Source: Kingdonia uniflora (Eukaryota; Streptophyta; Magnoliopsida; Ranunculales; Circaeasteraceae). From it: a stretch of 64,000 nucleotides of DNA. The DNA lies in the NCBI GenBank assembly GCA_014058105.1, contig JACGCM010000604.1:558001-622000 (forward strand), given 5' to 3'. The notes under the pieces were generated by a model that was not told the origin of the DNA, searched no databases, and saw only the letters and a list, made by a program, of their open reading frames with translations. This document shows positions 32,992 through 42,610 of this stretch, in pieces. The number at the start of each line of letters is the position of its first letter. Within the stretch, counting starts at the first letter, position 1. The translations under genes and the position numbers were made by a program.

Positions 32992-33549
32992 ACTGTTTGT
33001 GACGTTGAAGCTTATACTTTTACCATAACAAGTCATCTAGTGGTCGAAGGTATCAATTCTAATTTCTATAGAGCATCTACTTTTGTAATTGTTAAATAAC
33101 TGCTTTTATCCACGGATCTGATTTTCTTTAAGAGCATCTGCTCTTCAATTGTATGAGGGCAACTCTCATCTCTGCCATAACCTATTCTTAGTGGTGGTCT
33201 TGGTGGATACCATTGCTGCTTGTAAAAATCTTCTAGTCGCGGAACACAGACGACGCCAATTATAATCTCCTAGATTTCCCAAGGGGACGACAATACGTGA
33301 AACATCGTTTGGGGCTTGACATGTCTCACCAGAGGAGGGTGTTAAGAGAGAGTTTTGTGTTAGTATAATTTTAGGGGTACAATAGTCTTTTTATGTTGCA
33401 TTGAAGGCTATAAGTAGCCTTCAACTCTTATTTATAGGCTATGGGATAAAACCCTAGAGTTAGTCTCACGTAACCTAAGATATGACCAAATTGCCCTTGT
33501 AGGGTTCATGCTAATATCCCTCCACTTAGACAAACCAAAAGTGACTAGT

Positions 33550-34031
33550 GGCTCGTATAAGAATATGGGGCTCATAAACAAGCAAAGGGCTTGTATAAGA
33601 GCAAAACGCTCATATAAGAACAAGGGGGCTTATTAAAGAACAAATATCTCATATGAGAACAAGAGGCTCATATGAGAGTAAATATGAATAAAGGGCTCGC
33701 ATAAGAGCAAGGAGCTCGTTATAAGAGCAAGGGACTCATCGTATAAGAGCAAGGGGGCTTTATGAGAGTAAGGGCTCCTATGAGAGTATGGACTCATATG
33801 AGAGTAGGGGCTTATACTAGAGTAGGGGATCATATTTGAGTAATGGCTCATATGAGAGCAAATATGATAGTAAGAGGATCACATAAGAGCAAGGCGCTCG
33901 TTAGAGAGTAAGGGATCATATGAGAGTAGGGGCTCATGTGAGAGCAATGGGCGCATCGTATAAGAGCAAGGGGCTCATATGAGAGTAAGGGTTATATAAG
34001 AATAGGGGGCTCGCATAAGAGTAAGGTGTGG
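33550..34031 (+). repeat. Minisatellite, about 20-bp unit, over 20 copies
   Basis: Degenerate repeats of GGGCTCATATGAGAGTAAG and GGCTCGTATAAGAGCAAG. The unit contains the near-palindrome CTCATATGAG. It lies within the second LTR-like copy; frames across it are low-complexity and are not genes. Confidence 0.85.
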
Positions 34032-34114
34032 TCTCATAGATAGCGGGAACGTGCTCCTACAATTATAATCATCCTTGATCCAAAAGGATCTGAGCCTTTT
34101 TTTAACATTTTAAA

Positions 34115-34380
34115 AGTCTATTCGAACAGACTTTTGATCTGTTCGAATACACCCTTTCCTGTTAGAATAGAGTCTTATTCATATTCGAATAAATAGGTGT
34201 TAGAGTATTTTGTTCGAGTAGACATTTGGTCTGCCTGAATACACTTCTTTTTTATTCGAATAGACTTTTATTTTTATTCAAATAAACACCTGTCTGAGTG
34301 TTCTGTTCAAACAAACTTTCAGTCTGTTCGAATATACTTATCTATTCAAACAAAAACTTGTTTTGTTCGAATAATGGCGC
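34115..34380. repeat. Second TTCGAA-centred repeat tract
   Basis: Repeats of TCTATTCGAACAGAC and CTGTTCGAATACAC types, as at 1,036-1,210. Confidence 0.65.
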
Positions 34381-34860
34381 GATTCAGCCTAATATTAGGG
34401 CATTTAAGGGCATAATTGTCCTATTTTGTAACTATGAACTTGCAACCCTTGTAAAAGGGGCAAGGCTAGGCAAGATTAGAGGAGGTTAGATCAATGTAAT
34501 TTTAAGAGAGAGACTTAGTGTTTAAGAGGATTTCAATTATAATTGATTTCGATTAAGTAATTGAAGCTCTAAAGGGATTTTTCCCAACCAATTGGTTTAT
34601 TTTTCGTACAATTATTCGTTTTAGGGTTTCTTTATTCGTATTGTCGATTAATCCTAAAAAGAGATTTAAATAGAGAAACCAATAAAGTCCTATTAGGAAA
34701 GTATCTCCTATTAGATAACTACTAAATACTAATATATCTAAAGATAAAAACAAATCCTACCAATATTAATCTTAAGATATGATATGGTGTATCATACCAT
34801 ACATTACTATAATGTACTCGGGCATCACACTTAGCCTGAATCCTAATATCCAACACATAA

Positions 34861-35020
34861 GTTAAGAAGTGGATTAGCAACCTGACAATTTTAGCTCCAT
34901 CTCTAGAAATATTACTCCTAATTGGTCTATTTGTAACAACTACATACACTTTGGTTAAGGCAAAAGATGGGCTTTTTAGGACCACAACGCTGCTAACATG
35001 GAAGAACAACTTATCACCCT
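34861..35020 (+). pseudogene. Continuation of the interrupted LINE endonuclease
   Basis: Directly after the CATAA duplication the frame VKKWISNLTILAPSLEILL can be joined to NDPLKQ at 30,431, as in the plant LINE endonuclease. It is cut off at 35,020 by a PIF/Harbinger end. Confidence 0.5.
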
Positions 35021-35022
35021 TA

Positions 35023-35291
35023 GAGCAAGTCCAGCAAGAAGTTGATGTTTAGGTGTGGGCTCTGACAGGGGCCTACAAAAAACCCAACCCACACCTAGCT
35101 CCTCCCAACAATAAGTTTGGGTTTGTGGCGTGGCTTTTTTAAAATTAAACTAGGAGGAGTTCTGATTACCGTGCGGTGCTCCTTTTACTGCCGCTTCAAC
35201 TGTTATGATTTTTGCAACCCAACTCGACTCATTTTTCACATTTTAGTTCTTCCTCTATCTCAACTCGAAGGTAAAAAAAATTATTCCCCCA
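35023..35291 (+). mobile_element. Left end of a PIF/Harbinger element, truncated by CACTA-3
   Basis: TTA is followed by GAGCAAGTCCAGCA, similar to the ends at 29,807 and 61,824. The sequence continues with GTGCGGTGCTCCTTTTACTG and a TTAGTTCTTCCTC to TTATTCCCCC stretch that parallels the pre-transposase leader at 58,390-58,460. CACTA-3 begins at 35,292. I could not find its right end with confidence. Confidence 0.55.
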
Positions 35292-35630
35292 CACTACTAG
35301 AATCAACGTTAATGGCCACTGCTCTGGCAGTGGCTAATACCATTCGCCACATGTATACCCGTGCCCAGGGTCGTATCAACTAAGGGTGTGGCTAATGCTC
35401 AAGCACGAACTTGATCGTAGCTAGTGAATTGAATTTAGCCACAGATAGTACCGTGGCTATTAATGCCCATTGGATACATTATAAACCGTGGTAAATGGCT
35501 CCATTGGCTGCGAACTTTCCCACGTAATATCCCTGGCTTATACCTATCAATCATCACTATAATATTTGTGGCTAATGTTTACCACTGTTTCGTCTGTGAC
35601 AAATACTCCCTATTCTACAAAACTAGCCGT

Positions 35631-35631
<1 letters not shown>

Positions 35632-35678
<47 letters not shown>
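35632..35678. repeat. (TA)n microsatellite
   Basis: About 23 uninterrupted TA units within the left end of CACTA-3. Confidence 0.97.
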
Positions 35679-35679
<1 letters not shown>

Positions 35680-36319
35680 CATTTGTACAATCAATACAAA
35701 CTGGTAGTGCCACCTTTTATTTGCATTTAATAATACAGTATACAATAGCATCTACTAAAGCAACAAGAAAAAGATAATAATGATGAAGTTCACCAAAAGC
35801 CACTCTTCACGAGTGGCTTGTTGAATATCGTCATGCAAAACACGTGCATCAGGTAACAATCTAGAAAGCTCTGATGCAGAATCTTTCGTTTCGGTGAAAA
35901 TAATTGTACGACCATTACTAAACAATAAAGTTAGAAAGAAATATTATAAGGCATAAAATGAACAGCGATATGCAATATTTAAATTGTGAAGAAAACCTAC
36001 CTGCTATAGCAACGAATAATATCAGGAATAAGATGAGATCTGGCTTGGCTCACTACAACAAAAATAGGCTTTTATGTCACTTAAATAACGTCATTTATAT
36101 GAAAACTGACATAATAAGTATAATATTTTGTTTTCTTCCGTATTTGGGTAAGCTACAACGTCATTCCCTCAAATAATGACTTCATTGCCGCCTTATATCC
36201 CTTTGACGTTACTTTTGCTAGTGACGTAAAAATATATGCCATAGCATTTATGTCCTTTTAGGTTCAATTGACGTTGATATAACTCGCGTTTTCACGATGG
36301 AGAATATAAACTAGAGTTT

Positions 36320-36670
36320 TTCAAGCTCCTTGAAGAAAAATAAATCCTCAATTCTCCCTCTCCCTCTCCCTCTCTAAGAACCCTAATTTGCTCTAGCAAT
36401 CTTCAATCAGTCAAAGTGAAATCTCTTCTCCCAAATCCTTAGTTACAATTCTCTCTCTAAAACTTTTTACCTTTCTCTTTGGTTTGTAAATTGGAGCCGA
36501 CAAACATCGAAGACGACATCGACGAGCACATCAGCGCCCCCAAGTGGATCGATTTCTTCGCTCTCAAAGACTCAGTTGATGAATACGATAAAAGTTTGTT
36601 CTTCTGTATACCTGGTAATCCCCCGTCAATCTCAACTCCCAATAATCCCTATCTCCCACAATGGTAATCT
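36320..36670 (+). pseudogene. Unassigned 5' exon with CT-rich leader in CACTA-2
   Basis: A pyrimidine-rich leader (CTCCCTCTCCCTCTC) like a plant 5' UTR precedes a frame reading LEPTNIEDDIDEHISAPKW then LKDSVDEYDKSLFFCIPG, ending near GTTTGT-type or GGTAATC donor sites. It looks like the start of a host gene captured with its leader. Parent not recognised. Confidence 0.45.
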
Positions 36671-37399
36671 ACTCAAACTCTCCTAATTTCATTGTTTTTC
36701 ATGAAATTGATTCTGATTTTGATTTCAATATGCGTTGCTTTTGCTACTTTTGACAGATGAACTCTGATCTTTAAAGAAATTAAGGAGTTTTAGCAACCGA
36801 TTAGGGTTTAATATCTATTTTTAGGTATGACATAATTTACACTCGTTTGATGTTGTTAGTTGTTATTTGTGGATGATTTTGTTTGAGTTTGTACGATCTT
36901 CTCTCGAATTGGAGTAGTTTGCACCTTCAGAATGTTGTACCTAGGTTGTAGTTGTTCGGATCTCCCATTCAAATGTGCTTTCTCGTGTTGTTTAAACAAA
37001 AGATTTTGTCTAGTGAAATATAATCTTTACTCTGTATCTTTATCATCTGACGTATGCGATCTTTTATACATTTTGTTTAGATTTTGGTTTTGGTTTATGC
37101 TCTACATGTTTTTACTGTGGCAACTCGAAGTTTATGCGGCAACATTTTGATTTCAGTACGAAGTGCTCAAGTGCAATTCCAATTGTAGGGTAAATTTGCA
37201 ACAACAAAAGAATTCCCTAGGAAGTAAAAAAGTGAGTTCCAATCTTAGGAAATAATGGAGAAAAAAACATTAAAATAGGCATTTAGCTTGTTATCCACTA
37301 GCAAACTCTATTTTATGTAGTTTTGGGCTTGTAGGTATGTGAAGTGCTTCTAACCATTCGACGACATTTGTCAAAATATAATGGTCATTAATATCTATG

Positions 37400-37740
37400 G
37401 GAATGAATTGGTGCAAATTCAAAGTTGAAATGAGAAAATTAATAGATATTAATGATGAGTATGAACAAGCTCTCGAAAAATGTCCGGAAGATGTACCTTA
37501 CAATCAATGGGAAGCTTTTGTTAAACAATGTACAACTTATAATTGCAAGGTATTGAACTTATAACGTCATTTTTTTTATTAGCATACAACGTCATTTTTT
37601 AACATACAATGTCATTTTTTAACTATGACGTTAAAATATAAAAATAACGTTACTTTGAGAAATGACTTAATTGGTTTATAAACGGCATTTATTAGCATTT
37701 ACGTCATTTTCTTACTAATGACGTGGTTTATTCTAATTAA
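37400..37740 (+). pseudogene. En/Spm-type protein piece and internal ACGTCAT array
   Basis: 37,440-37,555 reads DEYEQALEKCPEDVPYNQWE then FVKQCTTYNCK, similar in layout to plant Ptta/En/Spm transposase-associated proteins (V..QWE.F). It is followed at 37,560-37,735 by AACGTCATTTTTT repeats of the same kind as at the element ends, which suggests that a CACTA end or a rearranged copy lies inside. Confidence 0.4.
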
Positions 37741-38117
37741 AATTATTCGAGGGACTCGATAGAGTGATCGCGGGAAAACAAATTTTGGTGGGAGAGATTT
37801 TTAAGGGAGATATTTTTGGAATCGATGAGAACCGGGAGAAGATTTAGGAGATATAGAAATCAAAGGCATCGCAGCCACCAAACTCAAAGCACAGAAGGAA
37901 CCCTAATCTGAGGTCGAAGTAATAATCGAAGAGTTTCGATTGATGCTAGTCTCGATTTTACTCCAATTTCAGCATTCTACAGCCCTAATCTCTAAAGAAC
38001 AGAACGATTGGCATCAGGTAAATTTCCCAGTCAATAATTTCATAATTTTGTTAATTTGTTCATTGATCAAAAGGGATTTTATGGATTAGAACATTCAATA
38101 CCCTCATCAAACTTCTC

Positions 38118-38410
38118 TTGATGAAAAGCTGGGTTGAGAATCCTTCTGTGCTTTACCCATTGTTCACCATGGTAGCTTGCAAGCCCAGTTGCAAAATTCC
38201 TTACAAGTGGGTTAGATTTGGGTTTAGAAGGATCCTAGCCTACTCGCGAGATGAGAGCCAGAAGCGAAAGAAGGACTCCGTACCTATAACCGCGCAAACC
38301 TATACTAAGAATAGTTGTAGGTCGCACCTATAGGCGGGAAGAAACCCATGGGCTCCCGGTAGGAGAGTGAGCTACGTAGCAGCGGAAGCCGTGTGTGAGA
38401 AGGAACCTAA
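38118..38410. other. GC-rich organelle-like short insert
   Basis: About 290 bp with markedly higher GC than its surroundings, containing AAGGATCCTAGCC and AGAGCCAGAAGCGAAAG, similar in style to the 50,630-54,300 segment. It has no gene. It sits just before the fructokinase exon. Confidence 0.35.
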
Positions 38411-38417
38411 AAAAAAC

Positions 38418-38935
38418 CCGCAATTTAGAAATTTGGAAATCTCTATGGCCTTCCTCCGAGGCAGCTCATGAAGGAATCAAAAGCATTTGGGAAGAAGATG
38501 ATTTTATCAAGGTTTGTTTTTTATTTGAGGATCTATTACATTTATTAGTTCTTTCTGTATTATTAGTTGCTTATATTAATGGATTATTAATTACACAGGT
38601 GAGCGATAACGAGGTGGCTTTCCTAGCTCATGGAGATGCCAATGACGAGAATAATGTTTTGTCTTTGTGGATGATGGTTTGAAGCTACTCGTTGTTACTG
38701 ATAGCAAGAAGGGTTGCAGATACTTCACTAAGGTTGATTTTCTCCAGTTTACACTAGTATTTGATTATGCGAAATATTATTAAGGACGAATGATATTAAT
38801 TAATATTTGGCACTTCAAAGGAAGGGTGAATGGATTTGCGGTGAAGACAGTCGACACAACAGGAGCTGGAAATGCGTTTGTTGGGGATTTCTTCTTGCCA
38901 TATCAAAGAATGAAGCTTACACCTCACACTGACAT
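38418..38935 (+). pseudogene. Fructokinase (PfkB) gene fragment in CACTA-2
   Basis: Three exons: 38,418-38,511 ([19 protein letters not shown]), 38,599-38,732 ([13 protein letters not shown], then after a one-base shift [19 protein letters not shown]) and about 38,813-38,935 (FAVKTVDTTGAGNAFVGDF). This matches the C-terminal half of plant fructokinase, which phosphorylates fructose. The PfkB signature should read DTTGAGD; the catalytic Asp is Asn here. N-terminal half missing. Confidence 0.8.
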
Positions 38936-39097
38936 GGTAACCACGTCGCGGCTTAAAGTTAATTTTCACAATCTTGGTAGAATGTATGCTATGTGTATGA
39001 TATGTAACTCTTTTTCTGTGTTTTTTGGTATGCTTGTGTGTTTTGCATGCACAATTGGGAATCCTATTAACTAGCTTAATTTACTTTTTACCTTTAG

Positions 39098-39660
39098 GGA
39101 ATAGAGCATCTTCAACATGCATTAGAGATATCACCCAGAAATGTAGCTGCATACTTTGGTCTTGCTTCTAGACTTCTGGGTTTGTCAAAGGAATGTGTTA
39201 ATAATGGTGCATTTAGTTGGGGAGCTTCACTACTGAAGGTTGGTTTTATAGAACCACGCCATCATTGTCTACTACTAATTTTACTACTTAAGAGGCGTGC
39301 CTTGTATTCATGAATATTTGTCCTGTAACAGGAAGCATCTGATGTTGCAAATGCAAGTACCATATTAACTGGAAAATGCCTCTTGCACTTGGAAGTTGCA
39401 TGGTGACATTCAGGTATACTTTTTATTGGAAGGTGTTCACCTTAATTTATTTATTCCATCCATTGGGTTATTTGAGTACATAATATGCTTTATATCAGCT
39501 TGCGTATGTAAAATGTGTTCCATGGACAAATGAACAATGGACCTCAGATACTATCGAGATGGCTTACATAACTTCTATCAGTAGTTGGAAAAATAGACGT
39601 CTTATCAGAATCTTTGCTAAAGCTGAATCTACAATCCACGCACAGTCTGCCACAGCTCAG
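39098..39660 (+). pseudogene. SKI3/TTC37-like TPR gene fragment in CACTA-2
   Basis: Exons 39,098-39,238 (IEHLQHALEISPRNVAAYFG then LASRLLGLSKEC), 39,332-39,413 (EASDVANAST, then a shifted WKLHGD-like end) and 39,499-39,660 (LAYVKCVPWTNEQW then SWKNRRLIRIFAKAE). These are TPR-type helices of the plant SKI3 subunit of the Ski complex that feeds RNA to the exosome. GT/AG boundaries are preserved. Confidence 0.65.
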
Positions 39661-39733
39661 GTTCCTTCTCACACTTATCACTTCGCTTATATTATCTCAT
39701 TTGCATATTCTAACTTGGTTTATTTATTATCAG

Positions 39734-40306
39734 ACCTCTTTCAACTCTCTTATGCCCAAGATATCACAACTCCGTGAGTCTGTCAAATCAAAGCGCCTTC
39801 AACTTATAAACTTCAACAAAACAACAACCACATCTACCATAATTCAATCTCAAGTAAGACTACTGGAAACAACCTTGTTAGTACAAAATAGATGATCTGC
39901 TGTTTTTAGATTAGATAATCACCTTGACAATATATACTTTGTATTGGACTATTTTAGATGCCACATTTGGATGAATGGTCGGCTCTGGAAGTTGATTATT
40001 CAACTTCTTTATCAGGAGCAATTACAGCTTTACAGGCTGCCTCACTTCGACTTCCAGTCAATGAGAATGTGAGGATAAGACATCTTTCTTACATTTAGTC
40101 AATTCATGACTTGAACCGCCTCTTATTAGTTGATAAACTACGCTTGTTGCGGACATGAGTTTAATCAACTATTGTGTTTCCAAATAATATGAGGGGCTAT
40201 CTACTTTTTTTTATAGGTTAACATTGAAGAGCTTGAAGGAGCGCTTAAGTCAGCATCAAATGTGATAGAAACTATGTCATCTCACTTTCAAAGCTTTCTG
40301 CCAAAG
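39734..40306 (+). pseudogene. QWRF-motif (AUG8-type) gene fragment in CACTA-2
   Basis: Exons 39,734-39,853 (QLRESVKSKRLQLINF), 39,958-40,068 (HLDEWSALEVDYSTSLSGAI then TALQAASLRLPV) and 40,217-40,306 (LEGALKSASNVIETMSSHF). This is the conserved C-terminal region of plant QWRF/AUG8 microtubule-associated proteins. Splice sites look intact. The QWRF motif itself is not included. Confidence 0.7.
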
Positions 40307-40461
40307 GTAAAGCTGTCACATTCAAACTGAAATAGGGCATTATAATGAAACTTTTCACCTATAAATTCCTTCTCGACTAGGCTTTGTAAACTAATACATT
40401 CCCAACAAGTAGAAGAAATTGTGGAAGCGTTCGCAAGTAACAGGAGTCCAAGTAACAAAAA

Positions 40462-41909
40462 TTGCCTTTTACATTAGTGAATCCTGCTAGAGGGAGTGGA
40501 AGAGATCTCGATGAACTGCAGACCGAAATAAATGTAAGTTGCAAGAGGATCAACAAAGAGTTTGGTTTTACAGGGTATGAACCTATAGTGTACATCGATA
40601 AGCCCCTTTCAATCAGCGAAAGAATAGCTTTCTACACCATTGCTGAATGTATTGTTGTCTCAGCTGTAAGAGACGGCATGAACTTGACTCCATACGAGTA
40701 CATTGTGTGCAGACAAGGTGTATCAGGTCTAGGATTGGGATCAGATTCCAGTGGCATAAAAAATAGTATGTTAGTTGTGTCGGAGTTTGTTGGTTGTTCT
40801 CCTTCGCTAAGTGAGGCAATTCGCATCAACCTATGGAACATTGAAATGATTGGGGAAGCATTAAACGAGGCAATCTCAATGGCAGAATCTGAAAAATAAT
40901 TGCTACACGAGAAACACTATAGGTATGTTAGCACCCATGATGTTGCCTATTGGTCATGGAGCTTCATGCAGGATTTGGAGAGAAGTTGCAAGGACCACTT
41001 TAGGAGAAGATGTTATGCGATGGGGATTGGCTTTGGTTTCTGACTTGTAGCACTAGATGCTAATTTCAAAAAGCTTGAAATATCCACTATTGAATCAGCG
41101 TATAAGAAGTCTAGGAACAGGGCAATATTGTTGGACTATGATGGCACTGTGATGCCCCAAACCACTATTAACAAAACACCAAGTGATGAGGACTATAAAC
41201 AGACTTTGTGACAATTCAAAAAACATTGTTTTCATTGTCAGCGGAAGGGGGAGGGACAACTTAAGCAAGTGGTTTTCTCTATGCGGGGAGATTAGAATTG
41301 CAGCAGAACATGGTTACTACATGAGATGGTCGTATGATAAAGAATGGGAAATCTGTGGGCAGAATTTTGATTTTGGGTGGATACAAATGGCAGAGCCTGT
41401 AATGAAGTTATATATTGAAGCTACGTACGACTCTTCTATTGAAACCAAAGAAAGCAGCTTGGTTTGGCACCATCAAGATGCTAACCCAGGCTTTGGGTCG
41501 TGCCCGGCGAAGGAAATGTTCGACCATCTAGAGAGTGTGCTAGCAAATAAAGTTGTTGCCGTGAAGAGAGGTCAATTTATTATTGAAGTGAAATCTCAGG
41601 GTGTCAGCAAAGGCATAGTTGCTGACGAGGTGCTCACATCGATAGCCAATGATGGAAGGAAGGTTGATTTTGTTTTGTGTATTGGTGACGGCCGGTTGGA
41701 TGAGGAAATGTTTGAAATAATTGAAAATACAATGTCGAGGATTGCTTCACTTCAATGCAACAATTTTTGCTTGCACAGTTGGACAAAAACCAAGTAAAGC
41801 GAAGTATTATTTGGATGACACAACTGAGGTTATAAACATGCTTAAAGCTTTTGCCGAAATCTTGGATCCATGTCCCTCACCAGATGAGAAGCCCGAAAAC
41901 TCCCTTTGA
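40462..41909 (+). pseudogene. Class II trehalose-6-phosphate synthase fragment in CACTA-2
   Basis: First block: NPARGSGRDLDELQTEI, GYEPIVYIDKPLSISERIAF, VRDGMNLTPYEYIVCRQG (glycosyltransferase part), stop at 40,897. Then VSTHDVAYW and, at about 41,121-41,155, ILLDYDGTVMPQ, the phosphatase-like motif. 41,183-41,797 continues the TPP-like domain (FIVSGRGRDNLSKW, AAEHGYYMRW, VLCIGDGRLDEEMFE) with shifts before the end. Class II TPS proteins are mostly regulatory, not enzymatic. About the last half of the gene is present. Confidence 0.87.
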
Positions 41910-42269
41910 ATTTCATTTAGCAAAACTTCAGATTGGAAGTAGCTTGGAAGTAGCTTGCTCGAAGATAATTGATGTGGGGCTTACAGCAAAAACATGAGCT
42001 TTTTTTGGAAGTTTTGGTTCATTCTCTTTGTAAATAGGGGTTTAGTCTTTTGAAAATGGCTTTCATAGAATAAAATTACTGGATTAGCTCATACCTTGGA
42101 TGGTATGGGTTCAATAACACTTTGATAGGGGTTTATTCATGAACACATTGTATTGAATGAAAGTAATATAATTTATCCAAATATTTTGCCATTTGTATAA
42201 TATGGTGGTGGTACTTTTTGTATAATATTTTTCAATATTTGATTTTTAATTTTTTTTGTATTTTTCGAG

Positions 42270-42610
42270 GTATTGACGTCATTTTAAAAATGTCATTGTT
42301 GATGTATGAAAACTCTACCACGTCACTTTGAAAATGACGTTAAAAGATTTCAACTACGTCATTTTTTAATGACGTCATTTAGTGACGTCAATAAAATACA
42401 TTAGCCGGCCGACCACCGGAATTGGGTATCAATAACGTCATTTTTAAAACCCCTTACACGTCACTTATTAAATGACGTTAATACATACTTTTCTACGTCA
42501 CTTATTTAATGACGTTGTTAGTCCCTACCTTTCCACGTCATCGCCTTCGACATCATTTGTAAAAATGACGTTAAATTCCTTTTACGTCATTTTTTTAATG
42601 ACGTAAAAAC
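42270..42610. repeat. Right subterminal repeats of CACTA-2
   Basis: At least ten ACGTCAT or AATGACGT motifs in both orientations, often followed by a T or A run. A matching set is at 36,080-36,240. In CACTA elements such arrays bind the transposase. Confidence 0.85.

Larger units (their letters stand above)
31921..34651 (+). mobile_element. Nested LTR-type insertion with two LTR-like copies
   Basis: Two copies of a segment (about 31,921-32,075 and 33,258-33,412) share CTCCTAGATTTCCCAAG, then GAGGAGGGTG and TGTTA, then TTAGTATAATTTTAGGGG. The purine run followed by TGTTA (31,999 and 33,340) looks like a polypurine tract and LTR start, so two incomplete LTR ends of the same family are joined head to tail. 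The LTRs then diverge into different minisatellites. No coding domain is seen. Borders are set by where the surrounding LTR resumes. Confidence 0.55.
30437..34855 (-). mobile_element. Small non-autonomous LTR element (TRIM-like), with nested insertion
   Basis: Flanks CATAA (30,432-30,436) and CATAA (34,856-34,860) are a perfect 5-bp target duplication. The 3' LTR (minus strand) is 30,437-30,701; polypurine tract AGGGGAAG follows it; the 5' LTR is 31,863-31,920 plus 34,652-34,855, split by a 2.7-kb insertion. A primer-binding-like TGGTATAGTGC lies at 31,852-31,862. Without the insertion the element is about 1.7 kb and the interior shows no gag or pol, so it must have depended on another copia element. 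It inserted into a LINE. Confidence 0.8.

Noticed and set aside
33432..33851. Minus-strand frames rich in repeated SPYSH-type units
   Set aside because: They are translations of the 20-bp minisatellite and have no protein character.
32658..34031. Possible CRISPR-like arrays
   Set aside because: Units are contiguous and degenerate with no unique spacers, in a plant nuclear context: minisatellites.
35463..35777. Plus-strand frame containing a Tyr-Ile run
   Set aside because: Caused by the TA microsatellite at 35,632-35,678.
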